Of a stretch of 64,000 nucleotides of DNA, positions 56,101 through 63,761 are shown in pieces. Position 1 is the first letter of the stretch, and each line of letters starts with the position of its first letter. The notes beneath the pieces are model-generated. The model was not told the DNA's origin. It saw nothing but the letters and a program-made list of their open reading frames with translations, and did no database searches. The translations under genes were made by a program, and so were the position numbers. This DNA comes from Billgrantia campisalis (GTDB lineage Bacteria; Pseudomonadota; Gammaproteobacteria; Pseudomonadales; Halomonadaceae), in NCBI RefSeq assembly GCF_022341425.1, contig NZ_JABFUC010000004.1, forward strand, positions 1-64,000. Direction: 5' to 3'.

Positions 56101-56595
56101 CATGGCCTCGGCAATGGCCTGCTGGGCGCGCTCCGGCAGGGTCTGCGCCCCCAGCAGCTGGGCATTGACCTCGGCCAGCTGCTCCTGCAGCTGCTGCAGC
56201 TCGACGATCGCCTCCTGCTGGCGCGCCTCCAGCTCGGCAATCGGCAGCTCATGCAGATCGGTGGCGCTCAACTCCAGCGCCGCTCGCTGCTCCTCGATCA
56301 GCGCCCGCTCCAGGCGCAACAGCTCACCGGGGGCATCGTCGACGCGCCGCTCCAGCGCCGCCAGCCGCTCCTCGATGCGCGACAGCGCCGCCAGCGCCAC
56401 TTCCGCGGCCTGCAGCGCCTCTAACTCCACCTGCGCCGCGTCGCTCAGGACATCCCCCTCGTCCGGCTGCAGCGCCTGGATACGCTGGGCCACGGCCTCG
56501 CGCTCGGGCAGGGTGGCGTCGGCCTGCGCCAGGGTAGCCAGCAGCAGCCAGCCCATCAGCAGGCCCACGATGTATGACAGCTTGATCAGATTCAC
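53197..56595 (-). CDS. MscK/KefA-type mechanosensitive channel
   Basis: Large MscS-superfamily channel, 1132 residues, close to E. coli MscK (1120). A signal peptide (to about LAQA) leads. A periplasmic region of some 450 residues is strongly coiled-coil (many Glu, Gln, Leu, Arg). It is followed by about 11 membrane segments and the MscS core ([44 protein letters not shown]). It releases solutes on hypo-osmotic shock. The GTG at 56595 is chosen because GAGGAAAGG lies just upstream and the signal peptide then starts at once; the ATG at 56661 would add an improbable leader. Confidence 0.9.
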   Translation of the reverse strand: [1132 protein letters not shown]

Positions 56596-56749
56596 GCCTT
56601 TCCTCGGTGGCGGGGCCCATGCCCGGGACTCGATTCTCGGCCCCGGCAGCACGCTTGGCAATGAGGGACTTCAGCGGTTGACTTGACAAGGCACCATGGT
56701 AGAAGTCGGAGTAGAATGTTGTATTCAACGCCTCGCTTCGAGTCACACC

Positions 56750-57778
56750 ATGAATATCCGTTCCTTCCTGATTGCCGGCGTCATCCTGATGGGCGTCCCC
56801 GCCGCGGGCGCCCTGGCCCAGAGCGATGGGCAGCTGGTCGATCAGCGCCAGGCCATCGAGTCCCGGATCGAGTCACTGAGCAGCGAGATCGAGCAGCTAC
56901 GGCACGAGCTGAAGACACTATCGCCAGACGACCTCCCTCCCCTGGACCCCCAGGTCGAGCTCGTTCGCGAGGAGATCGCCCAGCGCCGCCAGCTGGAGCG
57001 GGAGTCGACTCGCAACCCCCTGGCCATCACCACCCATCGACGCAACTACATCTTTCCGATCAGCTACAACGCCAAGCCCAACAAGGCCGCCTTCGCCAAC
57101 ATCAGCAGTGACACCGGCCCGCGAGATTTGGAGGTCAAGTTCCAGTTCAGCGCCAAGGTCAACCTGATCGAGGATCTGATCGGCAATACCGGCGACCTCT
57201 ACTTCGCCTATACCCAGCGCAGCTGGTGGCAGGCCTACAACACCGATGCCTCCTCACCGTTTCGCGAAACCAACTATGAGCCGGAAGTCTTCCTCAATTT
57301 CGACAACGCCTGGAGCGCCTTCGGCTGGACCAACGTGCGCAATCGCGTGGCCCTCAATCATCTCTCCAACGGCCGCTCCCAGCCGCTGTCGCGCAGCTGG
57401 AACCGAGTCTACCTGGAAAGCATGTTCCAGCGCGGCGACTGGGGGGTCAGCGTCGCCCCCTACTGGCGAATCCCCGAGTCGAAGAACGAGGACGACAATC
57501 GCGACATTCACCGTTTCAAGGGCTATGGCGATATCACCGTGGCCCGGCGCATCAACGGCGACCAGGAAGCCAGCCTGATGGTGCGCGGCAACCCCAGCGC
57601 CGGCAACATGGGCACCCAGTTCGACTACTCCTGGGAGATGTTCGGCAACATCCGGGCCCACGTCCAGTACTACTACGGCTACGGCGAGAGCATGATCGAC
57701 TACGATCACCGCAACCACCGCCTGAGCCTGGGCTTCAGCCTCAACCCGCTGTTCACCGGCGGCGTGCTGACCCGGTGA
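56750..57778 (+). CDS. pldA: Outer-membrane phospholipase A (PldA)
   Basis: Outer-membrane beta-barrel phospholipase, 342 residues. A signal peptide (to ALA) is followed by a coiled-coil N-terminal stretch of about 70 residues that the E. coli enzyme lacks, then the barrel. The catalytic residues are His204 and Ser206 in LNHLSNGRS and Asn218 in SRSWNR, with the same spacing as E. coli His142-Ser144-Asn156. It hydrolyses phospholipids that reach the outer leaflet and shares that surveillance role with MlaA. The ATG at 56750 starts the signal peptide. Confidence 0.93.
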   Translation: MNIRSFLIAGVILMGVPAAGALAQSDGQLVDQRQAIESRIESLSSEIEQLRHELKTLSPDDLPPLDPQVELVREEIAQRRQLERESTRNPLAITTHRRNYIFPISYNAKPNKAAFANISSDTGPRDLEVKFQFSAKVNLIEDLIGNTGDLYFAYTQRSWWQAYNTDASSPFRETNYEPEVFLNFDNAWSAFGWTNVRNRVALNHLSNGRSQPLSRSWNRVYLESMFQRGDWGVSVAPYWRIPESKNEDDNRDIHRFKGYGDITVARRINGDQEASLMVRGNPSAGNMGTQFDYSWEMFGNIRAHVQYYYGYGESMIDYDHRNHRLSLGFSLNPLFTGGVLTR

Positions 57779-57872
57779 ACCGACAGCACCGGGCCCAAAG
57801 AGCCAAGCGGATTGAACTCGCTTGCGCGACTGCTATGCTGAGCCTGTCGTTCAACGTCAGAGGAAGACAGCC

Positions 57873-58205
57873 ATGGCATCTCGTACCCCGCACACCGATG
57901 AAACCACCCGGCAGCTCAAGGAAGACCTGCACCACCTCACCCAAACCATCGAAGAGCTGGTCAGCGCCACCGCCGATGACTCCCGCAGCAACATCAAGGA
58001 GCTGCGCGAACGCGCCGAGCAGCGCCTGAAGGACACCCGGGACCGGCTCGAATCCCGGGGTGAGCGCCTCTACGGCGAGGCCCGCGACTCCCTGACCCAC
58101 CAGGCGGACGCCTGCGACCGCTACGTGCACGACAACCCCTGGACCAGTGTCGGCCTGGGTGCCGCGGCGGGGATCGTGATCGGCATGCTGATCGGGCGTC
58201 GCTGA
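57873..58205 (+). CDS. yqjD: YqjD/ElaB-type membrane-anchored ribosome-associated protein
   Basis: Protein of 110 residues of the DUF883 family. The long helical part with Glu/Arg heptads (about 10-80) ends in RYVHDNPWTSVGLGAAAGIVIG, the hallmark C-terminal anchor. E. coli YqjD binds ribosomes at the membrane in stationary phase. AGAGGAAG lies before the ATG at 57873. It is the first of yqjD-yqjE-yqjK with overlapping junctions. Confidence 0.87.
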   Translation: MASRTPHTDETTRQLKEDLHHLTQTIEELVSATADDSRSNIKELRERAEQRLKDTRDRLESRGERLYGEARDSLTHQADACDRYVHDNPWTSVGLGAAAGIVIGMLIGRR

Positions 58206-58624
58206 TGACGTCGAGCCAGGGACCGGCACAGCGGGTATTCGGCGCAGGCAAACGCCTGCTCGGCAGCCTGCTCGACGCCGGCGAGACGCGTCTGCGTCTC
58301 GCCGTGCTGGAACTGGAGGAGGAGCGGGCCCGGCTGGCGACCCTGCTGCTGGTCATCGGCCTGAGCCTGGTGATGCTGCTGCTTGGCCTGGCGGTACTGG
58401 CCCTGCTGGTGGCGGTGCTGTTCTGGGACACCCACCGGGTGGCGGCCATCGCCATCAGCGCCGGGGTACTGCTCACCGGCGGCGTGCTGATGGCGCTGCT
58501 GGCACGGCGCATGGCCCACCGCCCCACCCTGCTCAAGAGCACTCTGACCCAGCTGGCCATCGATCGTGAACTGGTCGCCAAGCAGGAGGCGAGGGAGAGA
58601 GCCCGTGACGAATCACGCTCCTGA
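58205..58624 (+). CDS. yqjE: YqjE family membrane protein
   Basis: Membrane protein of 139 residues, also called phage holin family or DUF1469. Two helices (ATLLLVIGLSLVMLLLGLAV and a second near 80-100) are flanked by soluble ends with the family region RLRLAVLELEEERARL. Its start overlaps the yqjD stop. Function unknown; the conserved pairing with yqjD suggests a membrane partner. Confidence 0.85.
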   Translation: MTSSQGPAQRVFGAGKRLLGSLLDAGETRLRLAVLELEEERARLATLLLVIGLSLVMLLLGLAVLALLVAVLFWDTHRVAAIAISAGVLLTGGVLMALLARRMAHRPTLLKSTLTQLAIDRELVAKQEARERARDESRS

Positions 58625-58925
58625 ACGGCACCGAGTTTCGCGGCGTCAGCGACGCGCCGAGCGCAAGGCCCTGCTGCTGACCGCCATCGAACAGCAGCGC
58701 ATCGATATCTACGTCGAGGCCAGCCGCTGGCGCGACGCCACCCGGTCGATCGACGACGGCTGGCACACCCTGATGCGCTTCAAGGCGGTATTTCTCGGCG
58801 TGGGCGGCGTGCTGCTGCTCAAGAGCGCCCGCCACCCCGGCTCCCTGCTGCGGATGGCCAAACGCCTGACCGCCGGTGCCCTGATGCTCAAGCGCGCCAA
58901 ACGCCTCCTCGACTCGACCCGCTAA
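58605..58925 (+). CDS. yqjK: YqjK-like protein
   Basis: Protein of 106 residues starting with GTG at 58605, behind GAGGGAGAG and overlapping the end of yqjE by 20 bp. It is basic and mostly helical, with RRQRRAERKALLLTAIEQQR near the N-terminus and a weak hydrophobic segment (FKAVFLGVGGVLLLK). It occupies the position of YqjK in the E. coli operon. Similarity is general, so the symbol is by context. Confidence 0.65.
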   Translation: MTNHAPERHRVSRRQRRAERKALLLTAIEQQRIDIYVEASRWRDATRSIDDGWHTLMRFKAVFLGVGGVLLLKSARHPGSLLRMAKRLTAGALMLKRAKRLLDSTR

Positions 58926-58971
58926 CCTACCTTCCCGCCACCCTGCTGACTGGCGGCTCGCGGCTATCGGC

Positions 58972-59625
58972 CTACAGCTGAGCCGCCGGCTGTCGCTGCC
59001 TTGCCTGCCGCTCCCCGGGCGCCCATTTCATCCAGGCCTCGCCGCGCGCCAGGCGCCGCTCGATAAACTGACGGGTCTTGCGCTGGCCCTCGCTGTCGTC
59101 CCTCGCCCAGACCGCCAGGGTCGCCAGGAACAGGCCGGTCAGGGCAATCTCCTCGAGCTGGGCGCGGCGCGTCCCGTAGCGGGCCTCCAGCTGCGCCGCC
59201 TCGCGCAGCCACTGCACGGTGCGGGACAGATCGAAAGCCATCGGCACCCAGGTATGCAGGTGGGGCAGATGCGCCTTGGTGCGCAGCATCTGCACGGTGA
59301 CGCGACGATGGGCGGCGAAGGTATCCAGCCACGCCAGCAGGCAGTGCTCGATTCGCGACCGCGGCGACCAGTCGCTGAACGTCGCCGGCTTCTCGGCCAG
59401 CATCGCCCGCCAGCCGCGCAGGAACCAGGCGTTGGCCACGGCGTCCAGGTCGCGAAACTCGCCCAGCACGGCCGACATCGGCAGCTCCAGCGCGCTGGCC
59501 ACCTCGGTGAGGCGCACCGCCTCCCAGCCCTGGGCCTCGGCCTGGCGCACCGCCTCGTCGACCACCCGGTCGGCGAAGGCGCTCGACTCGCTGGTTGAGG
59601 AGTCATGCACGGCAATCATGCTCAT
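58972..59625 (-). CDS. TetR-family transcriptional regulator
   Basis: Regulator of 217 residues. An N-terminal helix-turn-helix (VRLTEVASALELPMSAVLGEF, about 37-58) is followed by a helical ligand domain. The first 23 codons (MSMIAVHDSSTSES...) and the ribosome site (GGGAGAGCC) lie in the 78 bp segment that recurs at 60953-61030. An AT-rich palindrome about 87 bp upstream is the likely operator for autoregulation. The target gene is not obvious; the yqj operon converges on it. Confidence 0.8.
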   Translation of the reverse strand: MSMIAVHDSSTSESSAFADRVVDEAVRQAEAQGWEAVRLTEVASALELPMSAVLGEFRDLDAVANAWFLRGWRAMLAEKPATFSDWSPRSRIEHCLLAWLDTFAAHRRVTVQMLRTKAHLPHLHTWVPMAFDLSRTVQWLREAAQLEARYGTRRAQLEEIALTGLFLATLAVWARDDSEGQRKTRQFIERRLARGEAWMKWAPGERQARQRQPAAQL

Positions 59626-59638
59626 GTCGCGGCTCTCC
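59561..59638 (-). repeat. 78 bp direct repeat, copy in the TetR gene
   Basis: The segment covers the ribosome site, start codon and first 22 codons of the TetR gene. It matches 60953-61030 on the same strand with only about five differences. The two copies bracket the DUF3800 gene. Confidence 0.9.
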
Positions 59639-59711
59639 CATTGAGATCGATATCTCCTTAGAGAGCATAGAACAGCCGCGTCTTCCCTTGTGGCGAGAGA
59701 ACAATATTTAA

Positions 59712-59727
59712 GCTAATTTAAATTAGC
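59712..59727. promoter_or_regulatory. 16 bp perfect palindrome, candidate TetR operator
   Basis: GCTAATTTAAATTAGC is a perfect palindrome in an AT-rich patch about 87 bp before the TetR start. It is typical in size for a TetR dimer site. The rest of the 380 bp gap between the TetR gene and the DUF3800 gene shows only a promoter-like ACTATACT at 59949-59956 and no gene. Confidence 0.55.
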
Positions 59728-60007
59728 GAAGGCTTTAGAAAACTATCCGCAGGGAAACACTGACCGGCCTCAGCAACACCGCCGGAAGGCCTTCGGCCTC
59801 CAGTCGCCGATGCGTCGGACCGGAGCTGAAGCTGCTACAAAGGTGTGGCGCCGTCAGTGGACAGGATCACTGCTGGAGCGCTCGGTTCGGCGTCGCGACT
59901 GGCGCCGAGCACAGCCGCATCCGCGCTTGCTCGGCCGAGCCCGCTCGGACTATACTGCACGCAAATGGACTGGGAGAGCCCGGTCGGCGTCTGAGCTTCG
60001 GTGAGTG

Positions 60008-60820
60008 TCATCGGGGCTCTTCGCTTTTCTGGGGGAAGCGTTTCAGTCCCCACTGCTCGTAGCCTACCCCCACATTCTGCCTGCCGCCCTGGCAGTAGAA
60101 CTTCTGCTTGAGCGTTTCGAAGGCGCGGTTGGGCTGCTCTGGCCTCAGGATGTGCAGCCCGATAGGGCGAGCCACCAGATCCGCCAGCTGCAATCCCGCC
60201 GAGTTTGCCTTCTTGTCGGCGAAGCGGATGTCGAAGCCGAAGGTCTTGTTCAGGCGATTCTGGCCATCGCACATGCGGCGAAACTCGAGCTCCAACTCGT
60301 CATCTTCTTTTCTGCCGCGCTTCTCGACCACTACGTGCGTCAGCCTATCTTCTTGCCCCTTCTCTGCAAGAAACTGATAGAGGCTCTCCAGGCAAAACCC
60401 CAGCGCAAGGTGGTAGGGATTTTCCGACTCAACTTGCTGTGGTGTCAGCAGATGTTTCTCAATCACACAGCTGGCCAAGATGAAGTGACTGGTATTGATG
60501 ATGCCCGTCAACTCATCGAGAAATGCCTGTTTGTGCTCGCGACTTCTGAAAAAAGTGAAGTCGCCTTTCTCCTTGCGAATTTCGTGCTCATGCAGAATGA
60601 CCAGGTCATGGCCAAAGTGGCGGAACTTGAACTTCTGCAGCTCAGTAACAACGGTCTCGCTGTAGTAGCGCTTGTGAAATATGCAGAAGGCAAGAACAAA
60701 CACGGGATAGTAGGGATCAAGTGACTGCAGGCCATGATCACCACTTTCATCCACGTAGACGATATAGTCGCTGAATCTGTTAGACATGGCAGCCATCCCG
60801 TTGCCCTTCCCTGACATCAC
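60008..60820 (-). CDS. DUF3800 protein
   Basis: Protein of 270 residues with the family opening YIVYVDESGDHG (acidic residues near 24-28), FAFCIFHKRYYSE-like strand content and a later acidic EDDELELEFRRM. DUF3800 proteins are thought to have an RNase H-like fold and occur often in mobile and defence islands; their biochemical role is not settled. The gene is plainly more AT-rich and has different codon use from its neighbours, a sign of transfer. The ATG at 60820 overlaps the preceding stop; 60787 (MSNRFSDY) is an alternative start with a better ribosome site. Confidence 0.8.
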   Translation of the reverse strand: MMSGKGNGMAAMSNRFSDYIVYVDESGDHGLQSLDPYYPVFVLAFCIFHKRYYSETVVTELQKFKFRHFGHDLVILHEHEIRKEKGDFTFFRSREHKQAFLDELTGIINTSHFILASCVIEKHLLTPQQVESENPYHLALGFCLESLYQFLAEKGQEDRLTHVVVEKRGRKEDDELELEFRRMCDGQNRLNKTFGFDIRFADKKANSAGLQLADLVARPIGLHILRPEQPNRAFETLKQKFYCQGGRQNVGVGYEQWGLKRFPQKSEEPR

Positions 60821-61017
60821 CGCAGGCGAATGCGCTTGTTGGCCTCGACCGCGCTCAACTTGAGCGCCTCGAGGAAGGCGTCGATCTCCTGCAGGCTCTC
60901 CAGATAGACCCCTTCATGGGTGCGGCTGAGCACCTGGCTGACGCTGACGTCAACCACCCGGTCGGCGAAGGCGCCCGACTCGCTGGTAGAGGAGTCATAC
61001 ACGGCAATCATACTCAT
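60817..61017 (-). CDS. 66-residue chimeric small protein
   Basis: The first 23 residues copy the TetR regulator start (MSMIAVYDSSTSESGAFADR against MSMIAVHDSSTSESSAFADR). The remaining 43 (HEGVYLESLQEIDAFLEALK, then KRIRLR) are unrelated to TetR and look like one amphipathic helix and a basic end. It has the same ribosome site as the TetR gene, from the duplicated segment, and its stop overlaps the DUF3800 start (TGATG). It could be a leader for translational coupling, an antitoxin-like partner, or a relic of a recombination event. Confidence 0.65.
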   Translation of the reverse strand: MSMIAVYDSSTSESGAFADRVVDVSVSQVLSRTHEGVYLESLQEIDAFLEALKLSAVEANKRIRLR

Positions 61018-61030
61018 GTCGCGGCTCTCC
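60953..61030 (-). repeat. 78 bp direct repeat, copy before the DUF3800 unit
   Basis: Second copy of 59561-59638 with scattered changes. It supplies the ribosome site and first 22 codons of the 66-residue gene. The junction where similarity stops is at about 60953. Confidence 0.9.
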
Positions 61031-61080
61031 TTCGAAGCGTGGATTCCTATCCACAGGATAGAAAGGACCACAGGGCCCGC

Positions 61081-62271
61081 CTACAGGGCTCTGCCGCAGG
61101 CCACCCCGCTGGCCCAGGCCCACTGGAAGTTATGCCCGCCCAGCTCCCCGGTCACGTCCAATACCTCGCCGATAAAGCGCAGCTGGGGCAGCCCTTCCAC
61201 GGCGAAGGTCTTCGACGATACCGCCCGGGTATCCACCCCGCCCAGGGTCACCTCGGCGGTGCGCCACCCCTCGGTGCCGGCCGGCTTGAGCCGCCAGGCG
61301 CCCAGCCGCTCGGCCCAGGCCTGCAGGCGGGCATTGCCGCACTCGGCCAGTATCGCATCGTCGCCGTGCCATTCGACCAGTGCCTGGGCCAGGCGCTTGG
61401 GCAGCCGTTCGGCCAGCCAGGCGGAGACCCGACGCTTCGGCGTCTCCCGGCGGGCGGCACAGAGCGCCTCGAAGGCATCCACGCCCGGCAGCAGGTCGAT
61501 GACCAGCTCGTCGCCGGGCTGCCAGTAGCTCGATATCTGCAGCATGGCGGGGCCGGAGAGGCCGCGATGGGTGAACAGCATCGGCTCGCGGTAATGGCCC
61601 AGGGCCGCGCCGTCACGCCCCACGCGAACGCCCACCTCGCAGGAGACCCCGGCCAGGTCGGCGGCCCGCGCCTTCCAGCCGGAGGTCAGGGTAAAGGGCA
61701 CCAGCGCCGGGCGCGTCGGCGTCACCGCCAGGCCGAACTGGCGGGCGATCGCGTAGCCGAAGCCGGTGGCGCCCATGCTGGGGATGGAGAGCCCGCCGGT
61801 GGCCACCACCACCGCCCCGGCCTCGATGCGTCCCCGGGAGGTGGCCAGGCGCATGCCCTCGCCCTGGCGCTCGACGCGCTCCACCGAGGTCTTCAGGGCG
61901 ATCTCGACGCCGGCCCACTCGCACTCGGTGAGGAGCAGCCCGACGATCTGCTTGGCGGAATCGGCGCAGAACAGCTGGCCCGGCGTCTTCTCCACATAGT
62001 CGACGCCATGGCGCTCCACCAGCTCGAGGAAATGCTCGGGGCGGTAGCGCTTGAGCGCCGAGATGCAGAAGTGCGGGTTATCGGAGAAGAAGTTGGCCGG
62101 CGTCGAGGCCAGGTGGGTGAAGTTGCAGCGCCCGCCCCCGGACATCAGGATCTTCCTGCCGGCCCGGTTGGCATGGTCCACCACCAGCACCCGCCGGCCC
62201 GCGTAGCCGGCGGTCAGCGCACACATCAGCCCCGCCGCCCCGGCGCCGATCACCACCACGTCATAGGTCAT
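61081..62271 (-). CDS. HI0933/BaiN family flavoprotein
   Basis: NAD(P)/FAD-dependent oxidoreductase of 396 residues, also called YhiN. The FAD-binding motif is VVVIGAGAAGLMCALTAG at the N-terminus, followed by NRAGRKILMSGGGRCNFTH, VVVATGGLSIPSMGATG and the C-terminal GELGGHNFQWAWASG. The reaction is unknown outside the bile-acid enzyme BaiN. It is probably monocistronic and ends 50 bp before the duplicated segment. Confidence 0.9.
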   Translation of the reverse strand: MTYDVVVIGAGAAGLMCALTAGYAGRRVLVVDHANRAGRKILMSGGGRCNFTHLASTPANFFSDNPHFCISALKRYRPEHFLELVERHGVDYVEKTPGQLFCADSAKQIVGLLLTECEWAGVEIALKTSVERVERQGEGMRLATSRGRIEAGAVVVATGGLSIPSMGATGFGYAIARQFGLAVTPTRPALVPFTLTSGWKARAADLAGVSCEVGVRVGRDGAALGHYREPMLFTHRGLSGPAMLQISSYWQPGDELVIDLLPGVDAFEALCAARRETPKRRVSAWLAERLPKRLAQALVEWHGDDAILAECGNARLQAWAERLGAWRLKPAGTEGWRTAEVTLGGVDTRAVSSKTFAVEGLPQLRFIGEVLDVTGELGGHNFQWAWASGVACGRAL

Positions 62272-62603
62272 GCCCTGTCCTTCCCACCTCGCCGCTCTTC
62301 AGGGCGCGCATTGTAGCAGCCCAAAGAGTGAACCTCTCGGCACAATCAATCCTTGCAATGCTGTGCTTGCCGACTAGCCTTAACAAGTAGCAACACAATG
62401 TAACAATCCGCCAGATTTCACCTCCTTCACTAGCTGACATACCCGCCCGCATGACCGGCACCGGTTCCACGGGCAATGCCATGACTTGCGCCATACAGTC
62501 AGCGAAGAGAGGAGAGACCAAAAAAAGCATCAGGCAACAAGGATGTGCCATCGAACCACAGGCCATACCGCAACCTGAATGCAACGCTTATAAACACGAC
62601 AAG

Positions 62604-62684
62604 ATAATAAACATAACAATCATATCAACATTACAAACTAATAAAGATAACGTGATTATAAGCAAATAAGCTAATAAAGAAAAC
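62604..62684 (+). promoter_or_regulatory. Three AT-rich iterons upstream of AraC-type gene
   Basis: ATAATAAACATAAC (62604), CTAATAAAGATAAC (62638) and CTAATAAAGAAAAC (62671) are 14-mers spaced 34 and 33 bp apart, about three helical turns, on one face. They end 25 bp before the AraC-type start. The 438 bp gap between the flavoprotein gene and this regulator is otherwise free of genes; it is strongly AT-rich from about 62580 on. Confidence 0.55.
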
Positions 62685-62709
62685 GGCGAACTTATCAGGG
62701 GAGGGCATC

Positions 62710-63624
62710 ATGACGGCCCATGACTATGTGCTGATCGTGGCCAGGAACATTCAGGAACCGCTCGATGATGATTACCATCATGCCTTGAGGCAGCAGGGAT
62801 ACTATCTGGAAACGGTCCTGCCCGGCCAGGACCCGATACCCACCATGCAGGCGCGACCGCCGGTGGCCGCCTGCTTCCAGTTCGACTACCCCGACTTCGA
62901 GGGCCTCGCCAGCCTGCGCGAGGCCAAGCAGGCCAGCCCCTCCGTCCCCCTGCTGATGATCACCCAGGCGCACTCGGAGCACCTGGCCGTGTGGGCCTTC
63001 CGGGCCCGGGTGTGGGACTACTTCGTGCAGCCTTTCGATAACGCGCGCTTTTTCGAGGTCATGGCCAAGCTCTACAGCGTGCGCCTGCCGGAAAAGGCCA
63101 GCCGTATCGCTCCCCGAACGGTTCCAGCGACAGCGGCACGCGACGTGGTGGAAATCCACAACAGCATTCCCCACGAGGCCCGCCTGCACTGCTCGACGCT
63201 CGGCGACGACCAGGGTCGGCTGCAGCGCGCGCTCTCCTTTATCGACAAGAACCTGCACCGCAAGATCGCCCAGGCCGAGATCGCGGGCCTGTGCGAACTC
63301 AGCGCCTTCCAGTTCAGCCGCTTCTTCAAGCGGGTGACCGGCATCACCTTTCAGGAGTACCTGCTGCACCGCCGCATCGGCGAGGCCATGCGGCTGCTGG
63401 CCAACCCCAAGGTCTCCATCACCGACGTCTGCTTTACCGTCGGCTTTCGCGACCTCTCCTACTTTACGCGCACCTTCCAGCGCTACGTGGGCAAGCCACC
63501 CTCGCGCTACCGGCTCGAAGCCGCCCAGGCCCAGCCGCCGTCGTCGACTCAGGAGCTCCCCACGCTTACCGACACCAGCACGCCGCTGCCAACACCCTCC
63601 GACCACGGAAAGCCAGAAACATAA
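62710..63624 (+). CDS. AraC-family regulator with degenerate receiver-like domain
   Basis: Regulator of 304 residues. The N-terminal 125 residues look like a response-regulator receiver, but there is no acidic pair at the first strand (YVLIVARN) and the usual Lys-Pro is Gln-Pro (WDYFVQPFD), so phosphorylation is doubtful. The C-terminal AraC domain (about 165-275) has both helix-turn-helix units (KIAQAEIAGLCELSAFQFSR and ITDVCFTVGFRDLSYFTRTF). A Ser/Thr/Pro-rich tail follows. GGGGAGGGC precedes the ATG. Three iterons lie upstream, and a strong terminator follows. Confidence 0.85.
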   Translation: MTAHDYVLIVARNIQEPLDDDYHHALRQQGYYLETVLPGQDPIPTMQARPPVAACFQFDYPDFEGLASLREAKQASPSVPLLMITQAHSEHLAVWAFRARVWDYFVQPFDNARFFEVMAKLYSVRLPEKASRIAPRTVPATAARDVVEIHNSIPHEARLHCSTLGDDQGRLQRALSFIDKNLHRKIAQAEIAGLCELSAFQFSRFFKRVTGITFQEYLLHRRIGEAMRLLANPKVSITDVCFTVGFRDLSYFTRTFQRYVGKPPSRYRLEAAQAQPPSSTQELPTLTDTSTPLPTPSDHGKPET

Positions 63625-63685
63625 GCTGACTCTTTCTCTTTGCCGACAACCTGCAGATACAGGCACGTTCGGCAATCCACCCGCA

Positions 63686-63722
63686 AGCGCCGGCGGGGCA
63701 TCGCTGCCCCGCCGGCGCTTTT
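63686..63722 (+). terminator. Rho-independent terminator of the AraC-type gene
   Basis: AGCGCCGGCGGGGCA and TGCCCCGCCGGCGCT form a perfect 15 bp stem with a TCGC loop, followed by TTTT. It may also stop transcription from the convergent partial gene. Confidence 0.88.
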
Positions 63723-63761
63723 CACTACGGCCACTACGGCTCTCGACAAGGCCCGGGCCGG

